Shown piece after piece: positions 1-5,143 of a DNA stretch of 5,143 nt. Position 1 is the first letter of the stretch. The number at the start of each line of letters is the position of its first letter. A program made the translations under genes and the position numbers. This DNA comes from Oscillospiraceae bacterium (GTDB lineage: Bacteria; Bacillota; Clostridia; Oscillospirales; Ruminococcaceae), in contig JAFTNX010000202.1 in assembly GCA_017451665.1 (NCBI GenBank), forward strand, positions 1 through 5,143, given 5' to 3'. The notes beneath the pieces are model-generated. The model saw only the letters and a program-made list of their open reading frames with translations, was not told the origin of the DNA and ran no database searches.

Positions 1-885
1 GTATGCACATCCTGTCTTTCCTTTGTGTCAATGTTTATAGCTGGTGGCGCACAGACAATGATACCTATGGTAAGCGCTTTTACGGGGGCTGAGGACCATA
101 CAGCCACAAAACTTACAGTAAAACAGGCGTTTAAGCTGGTGCTTGGCTGTTGTGTTGTGATAACTGTGCTTTTTGAAATTTTCCCGACAGTTATACTATT
201 ATCCTACGGTATTAAAAGTGCAAAGGTATTAAAGGTGGGAATATCTGCTGTAAGACTTTTTTCACTTTCATTTGTGTTTATCGGCTTTAACTTTATGTTT
301 ATGTATTACTCACAAGCAAAGAAAATGCCTGCTTTTTCAATGACTATATGCGCCCTTGAAGGCTTTTTTGTAATAGTACCTCTGGGATTTCTGCTTTCTC
401 TTGTGTTAAAGGCAGACGGAATATGGCTTTCTTATGTGATAAACGGAATAATAGTTTCAGCGTTTATAGTTCTGAATTCCAGACGTATTGTCAAAAAATC
501 AGATGGCGAACTTTATTCGCTGTTTATGATAAAAAAAGCTGACGAGGATACTTTTGAAATGTCCGTTGATGTTTCAGAGGAAAAGGAAATTTCTCAGGCT
601 GTTGATGAAATTTCACAAAAGATTTTAAAGACTGACCAGAAAACAAAAGAGCTTTTAGAAAATATGTTTAGTCTTTCACGGATTGCGTATTCAGATAAAT
701 CGGGACTCAAATCTGATGATACTGTTGATATAATCGTCAGAAAAAACAAGGTTTTCTTTAAGGATATGGGAACTGATTACAGACTTTTAAAGGACTGCGA
801 TTTGATGACAAAAATCAAAGACCACAATGACAGCTATGAACACACCCTTATGATTGGGATTAACTATTCTACCGTTACTTTGTAA
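1..885 (+). CDS. MATE-family efflux transporter with C-terminal degenerate HATPase-like tail (5' end missing)
   Basis: This is the C-terminal 294 residues of a multi-spanning membrane transporter. The frame is open to base 1, so the true start lies upstream; the internal ATG codons at 31 and later are not credible starts. The opening (GGAQTMIPMVSAFTGAEDH) resembles the second-half repeat of MATE/MatE proteins. Hydrophobic segments follow at about residues 46-69, 83-103, 114-137 and 140-159, fitting the last four of the family's 12 helices. A basic stretch (SRRIVKK) then marks the cytoplasmic side. MATE proteins export small molecules in exchange for Na+ or H+. After the last helix comes a soluble tail of about 130 residues, unusual for a plain MATE pump and described separately. 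The NRPS gene begins 14 bases after the TAA stop, so export of the NRPS product is a reasonable inference, not shown. A MOP-superfamily flippase relative is the main alternative. MATE assignment is fairly sure; substrate is unknown. Confidence 0.82.
   Translation, partial: VCTSCLSFVSMFIAGGAQTMIPMVSAFTGAEDHTATKLTVKQAFKLVLGCCVVITVLFEIFPTVILLSYGIKSAKVLKVGISAVRLFSLSFVFIGFNFMFMYYSQAKKMPAFSMTICALEGFFVIVPLGFLLSLVLKADGIWLSYVINGIIVSAFIVLNSRRIVKKSDGELYSLFMIKKADEDTFEMSVDVSEEKEISQAVDEISQKILKTDQKTKELLENMFSLSRIAYSDKSGLKSDDTVDIIVRKNKVFFKDMGTDYRLLKDCDLMTKIKDHNDSYEHTLMIGINYSTVTL
568..882 (+). other. Degenerate GHKL/HATPase (anti-sigma-factor-like) domain at the end of the MATE protein
   Basis: Residues about 190-294 of the MATE protein follow the layout of a small HATPase_c fold. 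A helix (SQAVDEISQKILKT) comes first, then a helix at the N-box position (LLENMFSLSRIAY), then two strands ending in KDMGTDY, then a C-terminal strand (MIGINYSTVTL) like the end of RsbW/SpoIIAB-type domains. The D255-x-G257 pair matches the G1 box (DxG). However, the N-box asparagine that coordinates Mg-ATP appears replaced by a hydrophobic residue, and no GxGL glycine-rich G2 loop is visible. If the fold call is right, ATP binding is probably weak or lost, leaving a protein-binding or regulatory module. The assignment rests on pattern similarity only. Confidence 0.5.
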
Positions 886-893
886 AGGAGGAG
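886..893 (+). promoter_or_regulatory. Ribosome binding site that sets the TTG start of the NRPS
   Basis: AGGAGGAG lies directly after the TAA of the MATE gene, with its GGAGG core ending 8 bases before TTG at 900-902. This near-perfect Shine-Dalgarno sequence supports the TTG start; the next in-frame ATG (1299) is inside the condensation active-site motif and GTG at 1086 would remove the domain's first motif. The 14-base gap leaves no room for a separate terminator or a full promoter, so the two genes are probably co-transcribed and may be translationally coupled. Confidence 0.85.
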
Positions 894-899
894 TATCTT

Positions 900-3800
900 T
901 TGAAAAACATAAACTCTGCACCACTTACAAAAACACAGCTTGGCATTTATATTGAGTGCCTTAATAACCCTGAGTCAACGCTTTATAACCTGCCTTTTAT
1001 TGCAAAGCTCGGCGAGGGAATTGACACGGACAGACTGGAAACTGCCCTGATAAAACTGCTTGAAGCACACCCTTGCTTAAATACCGTGCTTTGTAATAGC
1101 GAAACAGGAGAGGTTATTCAGAAAATCGGCGAGAAAACCTGCGAGGTAAAGACTTTCAGAGTTTCCGACGAGGAATTTTCAGAATTGAGAAAAAATCTTG
1201 TCCGTCCTTTTGATTTGCAGGGCGGTAGTCTTACACGCTTTGAAATTTATATCACACCTTCCGGAAACTACTTTTTTGAGGATTTTCACCACATTATAAT
1301 GGACGGTACTTCTCATCATATTCTTGCTAAGGATTTGAAAAAAGCATACGACGGCGAAGAACTTTTAAAAGAGGAATACACAGCTATCAACCTTGCCCTT
1401 GATGAGATTTCACAGACAAAAACTAAAGAATACACAAACGCCAAGGAGTTTTATAGAGGACTTCTTGAAGGGCGTGACGAGGTGGACTGCCTGCCTGTTA
1501 GGGATGTTTTTGAGGATACACCAAAGCAGGGCTGGATGACCTTTGATTTTAAACTTGACAAGGCTTTGTTCAAGGCTTTTCGTGATGAAGTGAAAGTCTC
1601 CACAACTGCGTTTTTTACAGCAGTAATGGGCTTTGTTATCGGAAAATACAACTACAAGGACGAAAGCGTAATTTCAACTATCTATAACGGCAGACGCACA
1701 GAAAAACAGCGTGATGTTATTTCTATGCTTGTTAAAACCCTGCCTTTTGTGGCTGATTTCAATAATAATCCTGCAATTAAGGATTATCTTAAAAAATCAG
1801 GGGATATGCTTTCTGAGTGCCGTGAAAACGACCTTTATTCCTTTGGGGAAATCGCAGGAGAATACGGCGTTACCTCTGATGTGAATTTTGCTTATCAGGG
1901 AAGATTGCACGAGTATGTTCTTATGGAAGACAGCGATATGCAGGTTGAGAGAATTTACGACGATATGCATATTGAAAACACACCTCTGATTTTTGAAGTT
2001 TCTGAACTTGACGGTGGGAAATACTCACTTTATATCGGTTACAGGGCTGATATGTTCAGCAGTGAGCTTGTTCTTAATATGGCAAGGGCATACGCTAAGG
2101 CTTGTGAGGAATTTTTAATAAGAGAATATGTTGACGAGGTTTCCTTGTGCAGTGAGGATTCAAAAAAGGAAATCGACGGCTTTAACGCTACCGAACACCC
2201 GATTTCAAATGACAAGACGGTGGTTGAGCAAATCAGAATGCAGGCAAAGCTTAACCCTGACAATACAGCCCTTGTGTATCTTGATAAGAAATTCACCTAC
2301 AAGGAGCTTGACGAAATCACCGATACTCTTGCAAAAAATCTTGTAAAAAACGGTTTTAAGAAAAATAGCGTGGGTGGCGTGCTTATTCCGAGATGTGAAT
2401 ATATGGTTATCTGTGCGCTGGGAATTTTAAAGGCAGGTGGAGGCTATCTCCCTCTTGACCCGTCATACCCACCTGAAAGACTTAATCTTATGGTTAAGGA
2501 TTCGGGCGCTGAAATTCTCATAACAACAGATGATTTAAACGGAATTATTGACGACAGCTTTGAAGGGAAAAGACTTTTTACAAGAGAAATTACCTCCCTT
2601 GAAAACTGTGATGTGGCTCTTCCTGAAATTGACTCGGAAAACCTGTTTGTAATGCTCTATACATCAGGCTCAACAGGACTTCCTAAGGGAGTTATGCTTG
2701 TCCACAGAAACATCACTACCCTTTGCGACTGGGCAAGAAGATACTACGAAATTGACCAGACAACAAGAAGCTCTGCTTATGCAAGCTACGGCTTTGACGC
2801 AAATATCTTTGACACCTATCCTGTGCTTTCAGCAGGTGGCACTCTTTATATAATTGACGAAAGTATCCGTCTTGACCTTATTGCACTTCAGAAATACTTT
2901 AACGAAAATAAAATTACCCACAGCCTTATTACCACTCAGGTAGGAAGACAGTTTGCACTTATGGAGGGTACTGAAACCTTAAAGCACCTTACTGTTGGTG
3001 GTGAAAAGCTTGTTCCTTTTGACCCGCCTCCTTATAATTTCTATAACGCTTATGGACCTACCGAGGCAACTGTACTTATCACTATTAAAAAGGTTGACAA
3101 GAAATACAAGGACGTGCCTATCGGACCTGCACTTGACAACGTGAAGCTTTATGTTGTTGACAAAAACGGGAAGCTTCTCCCTCCGGGTGCGTCAGGTGAA
3201 TTGTGGGCGTCTGGAAATCAGGTTGCAAAGGGGTATCTTAACCGTCCTGAACAGACTGCAAAGGCGTTTACTTTAAATCCTTTCTGTAATGACAAGGGCT
3301 ATGAACGTGTTTATCATACAGGGGACGTGGTGAGATTTATGTCTGACGGTATGATTCAGTTTATCGGCAGACGTGACGCACAGGTCAAGGTAAGAGGATT
3401 TAGAATTGAGCTTACTGAGGTTGAGGAAATTGTCAGAAAGTTTGAGGGCATAAAGGACGCAACAGTTGCAGCCTTTGACGACCCTGCCGGTGGAAAATAC
3501 CTTGCTGCTTATGTTGTTTCTGACGTAAAAGTAGATATTGATAAATTAAACGAGTTTATTCTCTCTCAGAAGCCTCCGTATATGGTGCCTGCTGTTACTA
3601 TGCAGATTGACGCTATTCCTATGAATCAGAATCAGAAAGTCAACAAGCGAGCTTTACCTGTGCCACAAAGGACTTTTGAAGATGTTGTAAAGCCTGAAAA
3701 CGAAACCCAGCAGAAGATTTTTGATATTATTTCTGACGTAATCGGCACTGACAGCTTTGGAATTAACACAAATATCTATCTTGCAGGACTTACATCTGTT

Positions 3801-5143
3801 GGTGCTGTAAGACTTAACGTTTTGCTTTCAAAGGCGTTTGACAAAACGGTGCAGACCTCTGACATAAAGGAAAACGACACAGTTTTAAAGCTGGAAAAAT
3901 TCTTTATGAAGTCCCACAATGAAGAGGTTTTTGAAATCAGACCTGACTACCCTCTTACAAAAAATCAGGAAGGTATTTTTGTTGAATCCCTTGCACACCC
4001 TGACAGCACTATTTATAACATTCCTGTGCTTCTTGAAATTTCACACAACATTGACCTTAATAAACTCAAAAAGGCTGTGTGTGAAACTGTAAATGCACAC
4101 TCTTATATAAAAACCACTCTGTTTATGAATGACGAGGGGGATATAAGACAACAGAGAAATGATTATGATTTTAGTGAAAATGATGTTGAAACTATAAACA
4201 CTACTAATATTGAAAATCAAAAGCCACAGCTTGTTAAGCCTTTTAAGCTGATGGGCGACAGACTTTTCAGAATAAAAATTATAAATTCAGATAAAAAATA
4301 TCTCTTTGTGGAAATGCACCACATAATCTGCGACGGTACTTCTATGGCGATTTTCCTTGAGGATATTTCTAAGGCTTATGGTGGAGAAATTCTCGAAAAC
4401 GAAAGCTTTTCAGCCTTTGAAATTGCTTTGAAGGAAGAAAAACAGCGTAAGGAAAAGCTGTTTGAAGACGCTAAAAAGTATTATTCAGATTTGTTTGAGG
4501 GTTGCGACGGGGAATGTCTGCCTAAGGGTGATTTAAAGGAAACAGAAACCCCTCAGTCTGACAGTATGACAGTTTTCGGCGAATACGCAAGCGCTGATGA
4601 TGTCAGCTATTACTGTAATCTCAATAAGCTGAGTATGAACGGCTTTTTTACAGCTGTTTTCGGACTTGTGCTTTCAAAATTCACACGAAAGGAACGCTCT
4701 GTTTTTGCAACTATCTACAACGGCAGAAACGATTCACGCACATCACGCACAGTTTCAATGCTTGTAAAGACATTCCCTGTTTTGTGCGACGTTTCAAAGG
4801 AAAAGGGCGACACTTGTGTAAAGGATTATGTTTTTGACATCTCAAATCAGCTTGTTGAAAGTATGTCAAAGGACATTTATTCATTCAGTGAAATAAGCAG
4901 AGCTTTTTCAATAAATGCTGACGTTATGTTTGCATATCAAGGAGAAGATTTTGTTTTTGACTCCCTTTGTGGCGAAAAAGCAACGCTCATTGATTTAAGA
5001 CTTGACGAAATAAAAGCACCTCTTAACCTTAACGTTTTTATCGAAAAGGGAAAAATCAAATACTTCTGTGAATACAGAAAGGATAAATTCAGCAAAAACT
5101 TTATGGAAAGCTTTCTTGACGCTTATGATATGGCTGTTTGTGA
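900..5143 (+). CDS. Non-ribosomal peptide synthetase, C-A-PCP-C..., 3' end beyond window
   Basis: A multi-domain enzyme that assembles a peptide on carrier-protein thioesters in the cytoplasm without ribosomes. 1414 complete codons are present and the frame is still open at the window end. Domain order by residue: condensation about 8-407, adenylation about 441-921, peptidyl carrier about 935-1001, second condensation 1017 onward (nearly complete). The start is TTG at 900, chosen because a strong ribosome site precedes it and the first condensation motif (PLTKTQLGIY) begins at residue 8. Opening with a condensation rather than an adenylation domain means the protein either takes an acyl or peptidyl donor from another protein or starts with a fatty-acyl (lipo-initiation) step. 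No epimerisation domain separates the carrier from the second condensation domain, so the first residue is probably passed on as the L form. At least one further adenylation and carrier unit is expected downstream. The MATE gene just upstream is the likely exporter. Family call is certain; product is unknown. Confidence 0.97.
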   Translation, partial: MKNINSAPLTKTQLGIYIECLNNPESTLYNLPFIAKLGEGIDTDRLETALIKLLEAHPCLNTVLCNSETGEVIQKIGEKTCEVKTFRVSDEEFSELRKNLVRPFDLQGGSLTRFEIYITPSGNYFFEDFHHIIMDGTSHHILAKDLKKAYDGEELLKEEYTAINLALDEISQTKTKEYTNAKEFYRGLLEGRDEVDCLPVRDVFEDTPKQGWMTFDFKLDKALFKAFRDEVKVSTTAFFTAVMGFVIGKYNYKDESVISTIYNGRRTEKQRDVISMLVKTLPFVADFNNNPAIKDYLKKSGDMLSECRENDLYSFGEIAGEYGVTSDVNFAYQGRLHEYVLMEDSDMQVERIYDDMHIENTPLIFEVSELDGGKYSLYIGYRADMFSSELVLNMARAYAKACEEFLIREYVDEVSLCSEDSKKEIDGFNATEHPISNDKTVVEQIRMQAKLNPDNTALVYLDKKFTYKELDEITDTLAKNLVKNGFKKNSVGGVLIPRCEYMVICALGILKAGGGYLPLDPSYPPERLNLMVKDSGAEILITTDDLNGIIDDSFEGKRLFTREITSLENCDVALPEIDSENLFVMLYTSGSTGLPKGVMLVHRNITTLCDWARRYYEIDQTTRSSAYASYGFDANIFDTYPVLSAGGTLYIIDESIRLDLIALQKYFNENKITHSLITTQVGRQFALMEGTETLKHLTVGGEKLVPFDPPPYNFYNAYGPTEATVLITIKKVDKKYKDVPIGPALDNVKLYVVDKNGKLLPPGASGELWASGNQVAKGYLNRPEQTAKAFTLNPFCNDKGYERVYHTGDVVRFMSDGMIQFIGRRDAQVKVRGFRIELTEVEEIVRKFEGIKDATVAAFDDPAGGKYLAAYVVSDVKVDIDKLNEFILSQKPPYMVPAVTMQIDAIPMNQNQKVNKRALPVPQRTFEDVVKPENETQQKIFDIISDVIGTDSFGINTNIYLAGLTSVGAVRLNVLLSKAFDKTVQTSDIKENDTVLKLEKFFMKSHNEEVFEIRPDYPLTKNQEGIFVESLAHPDSTIYNIPVLLEISHNIDLNKLKKAVCETVNAHSYIKTTLFMNDEGDIRQQRNDYDFSENDVETINTTNIENQKPQLVKPFKLMGDRLFRIKIINSDKKYLFVEMHHIICDGTSMAIFLEDISKAYGGEILENESFSAFEIALKEEKQRKEKLFEDAKKYYSDLFEGCDGECLPKGDLKETETPQSDSMTVFGEYASADDVSYYCNLNKLSMNGFFTAVFGLVLSKFTRKERSVFATIYNGRNDSRTSRTVSMLVKTFPVLCDVSKEKGDTCVKDYVFDISNQLVESMSKDIYSFSEISRAFSINADVMFAYQGEDFVFDSLCGEKATLIDLRLDEIKAPLNLNVFIEKGKIKYFCEYRKDKFSKNFMESFLDAYDMAVC
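921..2120 (+). other. NRPS condensation domain 1 (N-terminal)
   Basis: This domain forms the amide bond between an upstream acyl or peptidyl donor and the amino acid loaded by the adjoining adenylation domain. The first motif is PLTKTQLGIY (residue 8 on), AHPCLNTVL near residue 57 matches the RHexLRTxF position, and HHIIMDG at residues 130-136 (bases 1287-1307) carries the catalytic second histidine H131 and structural D135. SMLVKTLPF near residue 275 matches the VGxFVNT-type motif, and FAYQG sits at residues 330-334. The intact HHxxxDG argues for condensation, not cyclisation (DxxxxD), and the extended N-terminal histidine motif of dual epimerisation/condensation domains is absent. Its position at the protein's N-terminus makes a starter (N-acylating) role possible but unproven. 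Confidence 0.92.
2220..3662 (+). other. NRPS adenylation domain with hydrophobic pocket
   Basis: Selects an amino acid, activates it as the aminoacyl-AMP and loads it on the following carrier. Core motifs in order: A1 FTYKEL (465-470), A2 LKAGGGYLPLD (510-520), A3 YTSGSTGLPKG (587-597), A4 GFDAN (around D633), A5 NAYGPTE (716-722), A6 GELWASGNQVAKGYL, A7 HTGD (806-809), A8 GRRDAQVKVRGFRIEL (823-838), A10 NQKVNKRAL with catalytic K913. A hand alignment to GrsA is gap-free from position 235 to 301; a loop three residues shorter precedes NAYGPTE. Pocket residues are D633, A634, F637, L676, L697, V699, A717, V725, L726 and K913. The aspartate indicates an alpha-amino acid, and the rest favour a hydrophobic side chain; the exact substrate cannot be named. 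A10 has Q where NGK has G. Confidence 0.95.
3702..3902 (+). other. NRPS peptidyl carrier domain (thiolation)
   Basis: About 67 residues (935-1001) between the adenylation and second condensation domains, the right size for a four-helix carrier. Ser966 (TCT at 3795-3797) in LAGLTSVGAVRL is the predicted phosphopantetheine site, matching the serine of the usual LGGxS(L/I) motif. Helix I is represented by ETQQKIFDIISDVIG, and FGINTNIYLAG leads into the serine. The two residues before the serine (L-T) replace the usual G-D or G-H, giving a motif closer to some acyl carrier proteins. The domain should be functional once modified by a phosphopantetheinyl transferase, none of which is encoded here. 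Confidence 0.88.
3948..5143 (+). other. NRPS condensation domain 2 (C-terminal edge cut by window)
   Basis: About 398 of an expected 430 or so residues are visible. It opens with YPLTKNQEGIF (1017 on), has HHIICDG at residues 1140-1146 (bases 4317-4337) with catalytic H1141 and D1145, SMLVKTFPV near 1286, and FAYQG at 1344-1348. All catalytic positions are intact. It directly follows the carrier with no epimerisation domain and lacks dual-function features, so an L-donor condensation role is the best inference. It would join the first loaded residue, with any acyl group, to an amino acid loaded by a module beyond the window. It closely resembles condensation domain 1, with short stretches near-identical even at DNA level. 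Confidence 0.92.

Noticed and set aside
25..33. GTG at 25 or ATG at 31 as the start of the transporter
   Set aside because: The frame is open back to base 1 and the protein would lack the entire N-terminal half of a MATE fold; the window edge simply cuts the gene.
886..899. Possible terminator or promoter between the two genes
   Set aside because: Only 14 bases separate them and they are taken up by the ribosome site and spacer; no hairpin or T-run fits.
1451..1651. Minus-strand open frame of 66 codons
   Set aside because: It lies wholly inside condensation domain 1, whose frame carries conserved motifs; the minus-strand peptide is low-complexity Ser/Lys/Arg-rich and resembles no family.
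2039..2296. Minus-strand open frame of 85 codons with a hydrophobic start
   Set aside because: It is antisense to the C1-A linker and early A domain; the apparent hydrophobic stretch is a by-product of reading the opposite strand of codons such as GAA and AAG. No family resemblance.
2128..2346. Plus-strand open frame of 72 codons in another frame
   Set aside because: It overlaps the NRPS frame that encodes the linker and the FTYKEL motif; its peptide has no recognisable motif.
900..5143. Possible frameshift or pseudogene in the NRPS
   Set aside because: The reading frame was checked at each core motif from residue 8 to 1414; all lie in one frame with no stop codon.

Overview
The window is almost entirely coding on the + strand and holds two adjacent genes, both cut by the window edges. 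Moderately low GC, frequent CTT leucine codons, a strong AGGAGG ribosome site, a TTG start and the protein styles suggest a clostridial Firmicute, most likely a gut Ruminococcus/Oscillospiraceae-type anaerobe. This placement is by impression; no marker gene is present.

Region 1 (1-885) is the C-terminal half of a MATE-family (MatE/MOP superfamily) membrane transporter. It has about four recognisable hydrophobic segments, followed by a cytoplasmic tail of about 130 residues. The last 100 residues or so of that tail look like a worn-down GHKL/HATPase (anti-sigma-factor-like) fold.

Region 2 (900-5143) is a large non-ribosomal peptide synthetase (NRPS) open to the window end: 1414 complete codons with no internal stop. 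It starts from TTG, 14 bases after the MATE stop. Domain order is C-A-PCP-C, continuing outside the window. Both condensation domains have intact HHxxxDG motifs. The adenylation domain has recognisable core motifs A1-A8 and A10 and a hydrophobic ten-residue pocket read by hand as DAFLLVAVLK. The carrier domain has its serine in an AGLTSV variant of the usual GGxS motif. No epimerisation, heterocyclisation, reductase or thioesterase domain lies inside the window.

Working model (inference): the two genes form part of one operon. The NRPS makes a small, possibly N-acylated peptide beginning with a hydrophobic amino acid, and the MATE protein exports it or a related compound. The degenerate ATPase-like tail on the transporter is the least explained part.
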